DNA of 10,650 nucleotides. It comes from Cudoniella acicularis (Eukaryota > Ascomycota > Leotiomycetes > Helotiales > Helotiaceae). The position numbers were made by a program, and so were the translations under genes. A model generated the notes under the pieces. It made no database searches and was not told the DNA's origin. It was given only the letters and a program-made list of their open reading frames with translations. Each line of letters begins with the position of its first letter. Positions within the stretch are counted from its first letter, which is position 1. The DNA is taken from positions 1 to 10,650 of the forward strand of contig JAAMPI010001771.1 in NCBI GenBank assembly GCA_013054445.1. The letters run 5' to 3'. Below are positions 1 to 8,395 of this stretch, one piece after another.

Positions 1-609
1 GGTTGTTGATTTTAGTGTGAGGGTGGAGTTGGGAGCAGATTCGGAGGTGTAGAAGGTTTGTGGATGCGGTATTGCGGACATATTGATTTGTGTTGCGATA
101 GTTTAATAATATTAATATCTTTTGATATAATAAATAGAAATAAGAAATTTTTTAAACAGTTTTTTATTTTAACTGTAAGTTTTAGGTTTATTTCTCGATG
201 ACTCACAGCACGTGAAAAGGGGTAAGTAGTGTGTTACTGCCAGTAAGCGACCCCCATTTTTGAGCCTAAAAAGGAAACCGGTTTGCAAGCATAAGTTTAC
301 AAATTAGAATATTTTGGTTTGGACTAAAAGCATTTAATTAAACTGCTGGAATTTGTGACCTAGTCTCTCGATTGGGTTACAGAGCTAGGGACTTTTCTTT
401 GCGGTGACTTTCCTGTATCTAACCAGTTAGAGGTGCATGCTCAGGCTGCTCACCGTCAGCTCAGGTTAAAGCGGCCAATGCTTATGCCCGCTGACTAAAA
501 TAGAAGCAGCAAAAGAAAAATTAACATAGAGCCTAGGGGTACTTGGTATAATTTTATCATATTTCAGCCTTATTTTCATGAATAATCTTAGGACAGTTGA
601 CCATTTGCG
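1..609. other. Intergenic, AT-rich, no supported gene
   Basis: No reading frame here resembles a protein family on either strand; the 64-codon minus-strand frame over 12-206 is low-complexity and rich in I, K, L and N, as expected from AT-rich DNA. Positions 85-185 are strongly AT-rich. A TGACTCA word (199-205), the core bound by AP-1/Gcn4-type bZIP factors, lies next to a CACGTG E-box word (209-214), but there is no gene at a suitable distance to give them a role. The stretch ends at the start codon of the first HET fragment. Confidence 0.6.
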
Positions 610-963
610 ATGTCTTCAGACCCTAAAGTGGTCAATCACTTAATATACAGGCCACTTGCAAGTCCAACATCGATTCGGATAGTCGCACTACAACAAGGCT
701 CTGGAGATGAGCCAATCCAATGCTCTCTACAACATACAGAACTCGGGAGTGCACCATTTGAGGCCCTATCCTACGAGGGGAGGCTAGCAGGGGAGAACGA
801 TCCGGTGATTCAAGTTGATGGGTGTCAATTTCGAGTCAGACACAACCTCTTCGATTCCTTGCAACACATACAGCCGCGGAAACGAATGTGTGGTTTGGGT
901 GAGCCGAAACAAGTTCGATATATCTGGATCGACGCTATTTGCTTATATCTTGATCAATACTAA
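610..963 (+). pseudogene. HET-domain gene, N-terminal fragment (truncated)
   Basis: The 117-codon frame reads as the start of a fungal HET domain (heterokaryon incompatibility, PF06985 type), a domain that triggers cell death when genetically different hyphae fuse. Visible marks in order are YRPL at residues 13-16, the first conserved block FEALSY at 50-55, the VDG segment at 69-71, the HNLFDSL segment at 78-84, and IWIDAIC at 105-111, which normally opens the second block and continues as I-N/D-Q. Here the frame becomes LYLDQY and stops. A +1 shift from about position 956 gives INTKRNAAET, resembling the family's next stretch (NxxERNxQV), so a small indel probably caused the stop. The Trp-Gly that usually follows ALSY is also missing. 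Nothing downstream to 1800 supplies the WLG or QE blocks, so the gene is cut short. The start codon at 610 fits the usual distance to the first block. Confidence 0.75.
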
Positions 964-1981
964 ACGGAATGCTGCGGAAACTTGAGGCTTGGACCTCTGT
1001 TTCCTGAGGGGTTTCGTTTTGCGCTAGCCGGACTAATATATGGCTTTTTATTGATTCCGCCTTCGCGTCGCCTTGCCTATTCTTTGTCTTAATTACGTAT
1101 CCCTGCTTTAAAGTGCGAGTATTCACCATTTCCGTCTTTGGACCTGACCAGATGCTGCTTTAAACTGAGCCGTAGGTGAACCAATTTGAGCTAGTGAGCG
1201 GCCAGTTCGGGCTTCACGGCTACCACTACCACGGGCTAAATTAAAAAACCAAAGCTTTTCTTGGGGCTAACACTAGATCCCTAATAGCGTGCATCGTGGG
1301 ATCCTATTTTGAACACCTATAGTAGACAAGGCACACGATTACACCTAACTTACAAGATTATTCAATATTATAATTTACAGAACATGTCCACTTAATTGGG
1401 CTTAGTAGCGGGAGAGCTCAGAATCGCGGAGCTGATGACTTGCTCGGGTTCCCTGGCATGACTTCGTCGAAGGATCACACGTCTGGTTGTGATTCGTTAT
1501 TATAAAAGTACCGAACTTGCACTTCATATTTGCTATATTTATGGTTATTTTGTTTTAGATTGCACTGAGATACCTTTGCAAAATGGCTGTATATGTTGTA
1601 TCAAAATAGGTTGTATATAGAGCCCACTTGTTCTGTAGCATATGCCAACCCATGAATTTTGGCTTTGCACTCTCTGCCTAGTCTGTCATAGAGTTGCATG
1701 ATTGCTCTTTACTTTTTGCCTAAGCTGCAAGCCGCCAAAGATCCTTATTGGGCGAGTGGATGTGAAATGTAACAGTTGTGCATAATAGGAGTCGAGGCTG
1801 AAACCCTGTGAAACTTGACAGCATATCGATTATATCCGCGACAAGTTCTTTCAGGTTGAACGATCTTCTATTCTTTGAGGAAACTGTCTCCCACTCGAGC
1901 ACACTCAATCTAGTTCTTACGCCATCTTATATTCAAATATTATCTCGCCTAGGAAGCCCCAGCAATCGGGTCTGCGTGAAG
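964..1981. other. No supported gene between the two HET remnants
   Basis: I find no family-level similarity in any frame. The minus-strand frame at 935-1129 overlaps the end of the first HET fragment and has no recognisable motif. The minus-strand frame at 1720-1908 is antisense to the lead-in of the second HET gene. TATAAAAG at 1501-1508 could be a TATA-type promoter element; the next ATG, at 1583, opens only eight codons. It lies about 480 bases upstream of the second HET start and could be a promoter remnant of that gene, but one short word is weak evidence. Confidence 0.5.
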
Positions 1982-2990
1982 ATGGAAGGATCTTCCTTAT
2001 ACCGTTCTCTGGACCTGGTCCCTCAGTCGCGACAGATACGGTTTCTCCAACTCCTACCAGCTCAACGTTTCGACGACGATATTCATTGTACGATATTTCA
2101 TGGCTCTTTGCAAAATCCTCCTAGCTATGAAGCACTCTCTTACGTCTGAGGCAGCGAGAAAAATAAATTGTCTATCGGCCTGAGTTACCTCCCTGAGCAA
2201 ATCGCAGGTGCATCGGAAGCGCAGGACGAGGAGAATCACAAACCCAACTCAAAGCAATCCTTCCTCATCGAGGTGACGCAAAATCTCTCGGCCGCCCTCC
2301 GCCACATTTGACTGCGCGATTTTTCGCGAACCATGTAGATAGACGCAATCTGTATCGACCAATCCTCGCGCCGAAAAGTCCCACCAGGTAAGACAGATGC
2401 GGCAGGTCTACCTCTCATCACAACGCGTTGTCTTATGGCTCGGCGAAGAAAAAGATTCCTCTATCGCTATGAACTTCCTTCGTGATATGCCTCTTCAAGA
2501 AAATGAAAATGCTGCCTATACTTGGAATCCCCTCGATATCACGAAGTGGACAGCGTGTGACGATCTTTTTCTCAAAAGGCCGTATTGGGGACGATCATGG
2601 ATCCTTCAGGAAGTGCTGCATGATAGAGATGTAATTGTTTATATTGGACTTCAAAACTTGGCCGTCGAGGAGCTTTTCGCACTTTTTAAGAAGTATCTCA
2701 GTCTTAGAAAGGCCATTACTAGCATTGCGTTTAGTGTCCCGAGGGAAGAGGAGCAGCGTTCCAGCAACACAGAGATGCGTAAGAGGGCGTTGGCAAACGA
2801 TGGGTGATTTAGAGCTACAGCAACAGCGGAATCGATGCCCGACTCATTGGTAGAGATGCGTCTTCGCTTCAAAAAGGACCCCAAGTTCGAACCGCGACTC
2901 GGAGCGCTGCTCTACACTTTCCGTGACCAACAGGCAGGACTTCCTAAAGATAAGATTTATTCTTTGCAAGGGATGGCGAAACAGGAGTAA
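1982..2990 (+). pseudogene. HET-domain gene, nearly whole HET domain, disrupted
   Basis: This is a second, distinct HET-domain gene (PF06985 type). From ATG 1982 the first frame shows the block YEALSYV (residues 49-55), where TGA (2147-2149) replaces the expected Trp of V-W-G, then a TGA at 2309-2311, a TAG at 2336-2338 where Trp is expected before IDA, and the second block IDAICIDQ (120-127). Between 2363 and 2373 the frame shifts; the next frame carries SHQVRQMRQVY, VVLWLGE and RPYWGRSWILQEV (from 2577), the usual third part of the domain. After a TGA at 2805-2807 the same frame runs on to LPKDKIYSLQGM, matching the closing DPRDKxYALLGL motif. The frame ends at TAA 2988-2990, overlapping GTAAGT at 2987-2992, which could instead be a 5' splice site. 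The region C-terminal to the HET domain is absent: AT-rich DNA begins about 55 bases later. It could start further upstream in the same frame (1808), but 1982 gives the usual short lead. Confidence 0.85.
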
Positions 2991-3045
2991 GTCCGTGCCC
3001 CCTATTCCGGTCACCTCGCTTAGCTCACCGCCACTCCCCACCCTC

Positions 3046-3395
3046 CTACTTTAAAAAATTATATCTTTATAACGTCTTATTTAATTTCTTTTAAATTTTA
3101 TATATTTTTTAATTTGATTATAAAGAACAAATATACTAAAGAAGACATAATATAAACGCTTAAGGAAGTTATAATAGTATATCTATTTAAAAGACAAGCC
3201 TAGATTATAGGGTTCTAAGGTCTACTCTCTAGGACCGTCTTAAACGCCACGAATCGTATTAAGAAGCAGCTATACCTCTTTAAAAGCTTTCCCTAGTTTA
3301 GGAATAATGTTTAACTAACTAGGTACTAGTCTAGGAGAGCCTAGGGCTTTGCCCTACTTATTTATAGATTAAGGACTTCGTATAATAGATATTAG
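3046..3395. other. Extremely AT-rich junction tract
   Basis: After the CCACTCCCCACCCTCC run (3031-3046) the sequence becomes almost pure A/T for about 130 bases, then a TA-rich mixture with many CTAG and TAG words. No continuous frame is readable. It probably contains the decayed start of the degenerate block that follows, and it marks the left edge of the RIP-affected segment. Its abutment on the truncated HET gene suggests an insertion point, but no target-site duplication is visible. Confidence 0.5.
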
Positions 3396-3696
3396 CTATA
3401 TAAGGAGATACTATTACACTTAGAAAACGATAGATATAAGGCTTTCTTTAATAGAATCTAATCTTAAAGACTAAAAAGTGTTACGGCTCTGCAAAGGCAC
3501 TAGGGCCCTGACGTCACGTGGGGACGTATTTNNAAGAAGGTGCTGTATTATCGAAGAGACTAANCTAAGGAGAGAAGAAGAGGTTCTCNCGGAGNGAGAA
3601 GCTCTATTTAACTANACAAATAGCGCTAGTAAGCGAAACAGTCCACAAGCGATTCCCCTGGATAGTAAGTCACTCGGTCAGTTATCAAGTCATTAA
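3396..3696 (+). pseudogene. Degenerate coding block A, unknown product
   Basis: Two reading frames join into one protein-like stretch. In the first (about 3396-3560), a lysine- and aromatic-rich helical-looking segment (DRYKAFFNRI, then GPDVTWGRI and KKVLYYRRD) is broken by TAA and TAG. In the next frame (about 3560-3696) an acidic/arginine-rich segment EEEVL, EALFN precedes NSASKRNSPQAIPLDSKSL and ends at TAA. Six ambiguous bases at 3532-3615 fall in this block, so part of the damage may be sequencing error. I do not recognise the family. It may be the N-terminal part of the same ancient gene as the block at 3827-5150, since the spacer between them is also TA-rich and stop-ridden. Confidence 0.4.
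3532..3615. other. Cluster of ambiguous bases (N)
   Basis: Six N calls occur within 84 bases, at 3532, 3533, 3564, 3589, 3595 and 3615, and nowhere else in the window. Scattered single Ns, rather than a run, suggest conflicting base calls from collapsed, non-identical repeat copies, which fits the multicopy interpretation of this segment. Confidence 0.95.
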
Positions 3697-3740
3697 ATCG
3701 ATGAGCGTCGAATCAAGTCATTAAATCGACTAGCGTCGAA
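3685..3740. repeat. Tandem duplication, 2 x 28 bp
   Basis: Two adjacent 28-base units, 3685-3712 and 3713-3740, both start TCAAGTCATTAAATCG and end AGCGTCGAA. They differ at two positions (TG against CT at unit positions 18-19). The duplication lies just after the end of the first degenerate coding block, so it may be a subterminal or spacer repeat of the element. Two copies are too few to call a minisatellite. Confidence 0.9.
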
Positions 3741-3826
3741 CTAGGTCTGTGACAAAACTCGCGCTCCCCCTACTACTCGACTATCTTCTTCTTTAATCTT
3801 TTTCTAATAACCTCCTTACTTACTAG

Positions 3827-5150
3827 CTCGATCGTTCGATCTTATCATATACTATCGACCCTTTCTTATATCGACCTACTCTAAGTACCCCTATTATTAG
3901 CCTTATTATAACTACGAGCCTTGACGACCTAGCTAGTTTAAAGCCTAATATCCTGATCTCCTACTCTAGATTCGATATTCTCGAGTATTTGTAATAGCGA
4001 TCATTCTCTTAAGTCGGTTAGATTAGTTAAGATATAAGTATAAACACTAACTCCGCTCCTTCTCCTCGCTATCGTACTATCATAACCTTCACGATAATAT
4101 CTCGTTAGTGATTATAATAGTACTAATCTACTTCGGCGGTACCTCTATACGTTACGACCTAGCTAATCGAAGAAATACCTTATAATAACGTTGCTAGCTT
4201 GTGCCTAGCTACGCTACGGAATTATATATCAGGGGAAGGATCTCGGTAAGCTCTCTCGTGCTATAGAGACGAATAACATATACTCTACCTTGATCTACGC
4301 TAACCTATGATAAGAAGGACTGATATTCTGCCTACACGGTGGTGATAAATTCGTAGATTATATCATCGAGGCTTCTATAGAGCATCTTACGGACCGAATA
4401 CGAAACACCGGCAGTGGGAGAACAGGTGGGCATGGAGACGTGGACAATCACAAGGAGGTAGATCGTATGACCTCGGAAGGAGCTCGATCCGAAACCGTTG
4501 CATATTAGAAGGATGGATCTAGCGCTTAAGGGCTGCTTGGGGATTCTTGGCTTCAGAGTGCTACTATAGCGGAACCATACACGCCGCTAGAATACGTACG
4601 ATACGATCTGCGCTACGTAGTCTTACTTCTACAAAGGGCAGGTCGTTTAGGCTTAGCTATATAGAGATGGCTATAAGTTCCACAGGATAGGTGTGATGTA
4701 TTAGATTTCAAGCAGGATTAGGCTGATCACAGGCTGCTTTCTCGATCTTCAGTAAAGTCGAGGAAGGCTAGCAATTATATAATGAACGAGTCCTAGCTCG
4801 ATGGTCCGGCTACGACTACTGGCAACGTAGCGTTTGCACGGACGAAGGGGAAGCGTATATCAAATCTACGCGCGGCATCCAACTGCAAGAAGATAGGGGA
4901 TCAACCTGTCTATCTGACGTTAGAGCTAGGCAATTGACCCGACTGCACTCGAAAATACCTTAACTTACCGGCAAGCTAGGCACTCTGGGAGATCTGCATC
5001 TCCACAGGAGTTTAGGGAGCCGAGATTTCATGTGTAGGACTAGATCATTTGATTTCCAGGCAGCCTACGGTAGTTGAGAGTGGTAAAGCGGGTGTGAGGA
5101 CGAGACCAGTGCAATTCCGACGAGCAGGCGCTCACGGGGTTGTTACTTAA
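3827..5150 (+). pseudogene. Degenerate coding block B, unknown product
   Basis: A plus-strand protein can be followed through several frames. An open stretch at 3827-3991 includes SLDDLASLKPNILISYSRFD. From about 4227 to 4640 another frame gives KLSRAIETNNIYSTL, EGLIFCLHGGDKFVDYI, a charged Gly/Asp/Arg-rich linker and PYTPLEYVRYDLRY, with stops at 4308, 4311, 4506 and 4527. A third frame from 4621 gives YFYKGQVV, LYRDGYKFHRIGVMY and ITGCFLDLQ. A fourth, from about 4814, gives DYWQRSVCTDEGEAYIKS, and a return to the earlier frame at 4890 gives IGDQPVYLTLELGN and CTRKYLNLP, ending at TAA 5148. Protein-like sequence that hops frames while keeping its order is what an indel-scarred gene looks like. 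The composition recalls uncharacterised proteins repeated in many ascomycete genomes, but that is memory, not a search, and I assign no function. It ends about 200 bases before the next block starts on the same strand. Confidence 0.55.
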
Positions 5151-5347
5151 ACCGCTTGATTTCCCTCGCTGAAAATACTACACATTCTCAGACTGGTTTT
5201 TCTGTCCCCTTCGTGTCGTGATGGCTGCCCTTGAGAGTACGAAATTTGTTTCATTTACACTTCCTCCATCTAAACCGCTATTCTATAATAGTAACACTCT
5301 CTAGCTTGCTAAAAACAGCCGTTCAATCCGTCCACTCAATACCACCA

Positions 5348-6303
5348 ATGGCAACCAGAATACACCCAGACCTGTGGCTACCTTTTCTCGGTCTTACTGT
5401 TAAGCTAAGGCAGATAGAAATACTATAGCTAGAGATGAAGGTACGTGAAAAATATATACTAAAAGTGGATTTTTTTTAATCTGTCAATCTAGGTCATAAG
5501 TACGCTCTTTCTAACGGTGACGATGAATCAGGCGATGATCTTCCATCTCTCGAGGAGTTCTTTCAGACTGCTTCGCATCCGAAGAGCTCAACCAGAGCCT
5601 TGAAGACCGAGTATACCATTCATTATCTAGAATAGCCAGCTCTTAACGATGCTAGAATACAAGCTAGCGGAACAAAATCAGGGCTGGGTGAACGCTAAGG
5701 CGATAGTCTAGGTAAGCGCGCCGGCTGTCCTTTATACGAAGAAGCGGTCCGCTAATCATACGCAGATCAACTAATGATTCTCGATAGTGATGAGCTATAT
5801 AAGGCAGGTACCAGGGATAAGGCCGAACATACTTTTAGTGATATCGATCCTAGGTATATTAAATAGCTTGCTAGACGCTACGCAAAGACAACCTAGTATC
5901 GAGTCGTATAGGGTAAACATCTAAACAGGTATGATTCCTAGGTTAACGAAGACGATATACAGATGTTAATAGTACCGCCGCCCTACAGACGATCCCATCA
6001 AGACTTTATCCCACAGGTAGAAAAAGACGTTATACGAGTTCACTATATACGCTATAGCTAGCGTAGCAAAAATAGGAAAGTTTTCGAGTACCTAGCTAAT
6101 AAGCGCTCTACCTAGATTACTAAAAATCAATTAAGAATCTCATTTAGCTCTACGTTACTCTCTAAGCTTAGAGGTAAGTAGCTAATTAAAGAGAACCTTA
6201 GTTTAGAAGAACTTAAGGAATATATCGCTAATAGAACATGTCTTAAGTAGCCTCTTCTCCCTTACCATTAAGCTAAGTACAGTCTTAGGTCTATCTCAAG
6301 CAT
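5348..6303 (+). pseudogene. Degenerate coding block C, RIP-type stops only
   Basis: The likely start is ATG 5348, giving MATRIHPDLWLPFLGLTVKL, then a TAG at 5426. A possible short intron (5445-5492) keeps the frame and leads into an acidic stretch, NGDDESGDDLPSLEEFF. From 5495 to about 6303 one frame continues without an indel through segments such as DQLMILDSDELYKAGTRDKA, FSDIDPRYIK, VPPPYRRSHQDFIPQVEKDV, KVFEYLANKRS and LSLEELKEYIANRT. It contains 12 in-frame stops: nine TAG, three TAA and no TGA. TAG and TAA are what CAG, CAA and TGG become when RIP converts CpA to TpA on either strand, so the frame looks intact in length but RIP-killed. I do not recognise a domain. The preceding 200 bases (5151-5347) would hold its promoter. 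It may be the upstream half of the Myb/SANT block that starts about 20 bases later in another frame. Confidence 0.6.
5445..5492 (+). other. Possible 48-bp spliceosomal intron
   Basis: GTGAAA at 5445 and the CTAG ending at 5492 would bound a T-rich intron containing ACTAAAA (branch-point-like) and a run of eight or more T. Removing it joins the short N-terminal frame starting at 5348 to the long frame starting at 5495 with the phase preserved. The stronger-looking donor GTACGT at 5441 would not keep the frame. The length is normal for filamentous ascomycetes. Confidence 0.4.
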
Positions 6304-6986
6304 CTAGTGACTCTGATCAATAAGGAGTACCGCTATACTTCACAAGCCTCTCGAAGTCCCTTCAATCCTCTGCCATATCCGACCTAGCACTGAGCGGCGA
6401 ACCTGAGGCGGGGAAACGGGAAGAGAAGCGGGGGCACCAGGACGCGCATAAAGAGATCAGCAGCGAAACTCACCATTCTGTAAACATTGATGACACCTGC
6501 GATACTGGCGATGAGGACCCATGACCTGCAAAGCGACAAAAGCCACGTGTAACGCCTGCCGCGACGCCAACCGTCTGCTGCAAGTATACCCCAGAGCTCC
6601 GCCTCAGACGGCCTCGCCCCCTTATGGCGCTGTCGACTACCAGACCTGAGACTGACGACGCGCAGCCCCAGGCTGATCACGGATGTCCGCCGACCTTCGT
6701 CGATAATAGTCACCAAACTTCTCGGAGTCTGCCTACTACAATAGAGGCGGTACCAGTTGCTAAGTATCAGGAATGGCCCTTCTAAGGCTCCCTTAAACGT
6801 ACCGAGATTAGGAATAAGATAATGTACAATCTCGAGTTCCAGTTACCACGTATTCTAGAGTACTTCTATCTCCCTAGCTCTACCGACGCATTAGGCAATA
6901 GTTCTGATCAGGAAACGGCCGTAGCGGCTACAAACCCCCATAATACCGTGGCATATTCCAAGGTACGGCCAGGGATATTGCAGGCG

Positions 6987-7136
6987 AAGAGAAAACGGGG
7001 CCTATAGACACTAGAAGAGAATGAGACGATACTCAAGATGAGGGAGAGGGGTTGCTCATGGGAAGAGATCCATGCTGCCCTCCCGTACCGGACCCCAGGG
7101 GCGGTCCAGATACAGTACTCTACGAAACTCAAAAAG
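6987..7136 (+). other. Myb/SANT-like domain 1 (within block D)
   Basis: About 50 residues fit the Myb/SANT helix-turn-helix pattern: KRKRGL, a stop, TLEENETILKMRERGCSW, EEIHAALPYRT, then PGAVQIQYSTKLKK. The TAG at 7005-7007 sits exactly where the first conserved Trp of the W-T-xEEDExIL motif belongs, so TGG to TAG is the simplest origin. The second Trp (SWEEI) and the RT-xGAVQxxYSTKL recognition-helix pattern remain. Acidic residues follow the lost Trp, as is usual in this fold. Confidence 0.65.
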
Positions 7137-8248
7137 TAGTCACGGTGGAAGTGATGCGCCAACCCCCTGGCAACTTCCATCGACTGGTCAACACCTTGAG
7201 CACGACCTCCACGCCGCGCTAGATCTAAAGCTACGGCGCCCCTTCCCGCTCGCCCCTTAAATCCGCCTCGACGTCAGCCTATAGCGTTACCAGAGGGCCA
7301 GCTCAATCAGGAGGATTTTCGTTACACAGGCGGAAGCGTAGCAGACGATCACGAGCTGGAGGTGGTTGGATCTGTACTCGATATTGATCCCGTTAATCAG
7401 GGGCAGAAGCAGCCGCAGGAGCTAGAGCAGGGGGAGGACGAAGCCAATGAAGGAAATAACGAACTGTAACAGGAGGCGAATGATGTAGCAGCGGTGGCAA
7501 CCGGCAGAAGTGTAGGTCATACCCACTCATCCGAGCGACAGCGGCTCCTCCCCTCCCGCGATCCGGTATCAGAGCCGAATCATGACGAGACGGGGAGCAG
7601 TAGCGATAGTGATAGCGACGATAAGCTCGTTAATGACAAGGCCGACTCGGACGACGATAATAGGGAACCACGTCCTACGAAACGGAAGCGGCCCTCGTCG
7701 TACGACGGTCCAACCCCGAAGAAGCGCACGCGTCATCTTCAGCAGAGACCTGCCCGCAAACGTAGAGCACATTCCAAATCCCGTCGCTACTCTCCAAAGC
7801 CACACTATCCTCTTGATTAGGGCTCGAGAGTCACCGCCGCCTCTAGTGCCGAGGGTCAACTGCCTTCGCCGGAGCCTTCCGCATCAAGAACCATGGATAC
7901 AGAGTTGCCATCTGACTGCAGTAATGTCGGTGGATCTTTTAGAGACACCCTGCCGACGCTGGCCGAAGTTACGTTCCGTCCACACTCCCCACATTGCTGC
8001 TCCTTTACAGCAATAGTCCGGGACGGTTATGAGGGGTCAAGAGTCTCTTTCAGCCAGCTTACCCGACTCATCGAGAGCATCGGCCATGCTAGGAAGATTG
8101 ATGACTTTACAATCAAGCCGTTGATGCCGGGGCTTTTGCATCACAAGGGAGTGAGCCGTCCAACAGCGATCCCGAGTCTAGTAGCGGCGATGACGGATGT
8201 TTGAGCAAGGCCAAGCAGAGCCGTTCGACCTCGAGCACGATCAAGCAG

Positions 8249-8395
8249 AGCCGATGGTCAGATCTGGACAGGCAGCGTTTGCTGACATACAAGAAAGAGG
8301 GCAAGTCTTAGGACTGGATCTTTGGCAAGTTCCCCGGTAGGACTCGGCCCGCAATACGTACGCGCTGGAAAATGGTCCGGGCTCGAGGCAAATAG
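8249..8395 (+). other. Myb/SANT-like domain 2 (within block D)
   Basis: SRWSDLDRQRLLTYKKEGKS, a stop, DWIFGKFPGRT, then RPAIRTRWKMVR reads as a Myb/SANT domain with all three helices: first Trp in SRWSDLD, PGRT before the recognition helix, and a closing Trp in RTRW. The TAG at 8309-8311 replaces the central Trp expected in KSWDWI. It lies in a different frame from most of block D, so an indel near 8130-8160 separates it. The frame ends in a TAG at 8393. Confidence 0.7.

Larger units (their letters stand above)
3046..8395 (+). mobile_element. RIP-degraded repeat element or multicopy gene cluster
   Basis: From about 3046 the DNA changes from ordinary composition to AT-rich sequence full of TA. 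In 3841-3900 I count 12 TA, 1 CA and 0 TG, against 3 TA, 4 CA and 2 TG in 7801-7860. Loss of CA/TG with gain of TA while CG persists is the mark of RIP, which in ascomycetes hits duplicated DNA, so this segment was probably multicopy. It carries four plus-strand coding remnants, detailed separately. I recognise no transposase, reverse transcriptase or integrase, and find no terminal inverted or long terminal repeats, so mobility is inferred only from the RIP and the break in the neighbouring HET gene. Both boundaries are approximate; the right one is simply the end of the last recognisable coding block. Confidence 0.4.
6324..8395 (+). pseudogene. Myb/SANT-like DNA-binding protein, disrupted (block D)
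   Basis: One frame can be read from about 6324 to 8204, with stops at 6522, 6783, 7005, 7137, 7152, 7197, 7467 and 7818; it then shifts near 8130-8160 into a second frame ending at TAG 8393. In order: a low-complexity, charged N-terminal part; EWPF, stop, GSLKRTEIRNKIMYNLEFQLP (6768-6848); a Myb/SANT-like domain (6987-7136); a long Asp/Glu/Ser- and then Lys/Arg-rich, disordered, nuclear-looking middle with SSSDSDSDD, PTKRKRPSS and TPKKRTR; a conserved-looking segment LPTLAEVTFRPHSPHCCSF and VSFSQLTRLIESIGHARKID (about 7960-8110); and a second Myb/SANT-like domain (8249-8392). Proteins with such domains bind DNA in the nucleus. The block is clearly more GC-rich than the three before it and less mutated. 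It is dead as written. The family is one I believe recurs in ascomycete genomes without known function. Confidence 0.6.

Noticed and set aside
230..262. CCAGTAAGCGACCCCC, resembling the end of a Fot1/pogo-type DNA transposon
   Set aside because: No matching inverted partner was found in the window and no transposase sequence is nearby.
3509..3520. TGACGTCA (CRE-like) overlapping CACGTG
   Set aside because: The bases read as codons of the protein-like segment GPDVTWGRI in block A, so coding sequence explains them better than a regulatory site.
5231..5347. In-frame ATG at 5231 as the start of block C
   Set aside because: The residues between 5231 and 5348 are low-complexity (L, S, H-rich) and look like untranslated leader; protein-like sequence begins at the ATG at 5348.
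6384..6716. 110-codon minus-strand open frame
   Set aside because: It is antisense to block D, whose plus-strand frame continues into a recognisable Myb/SANT domain; the minus-strand translation has no motif.
7569..8016. Open frames overlapping the disordered part of block D, one on each strand (7569-7859 minus, 7582-8016 plus)
   Set aside because: Both are low-complexity, with valine/isoleucine/arginine runs produced by reading the acidic and basic codon-repeat region out of frame.
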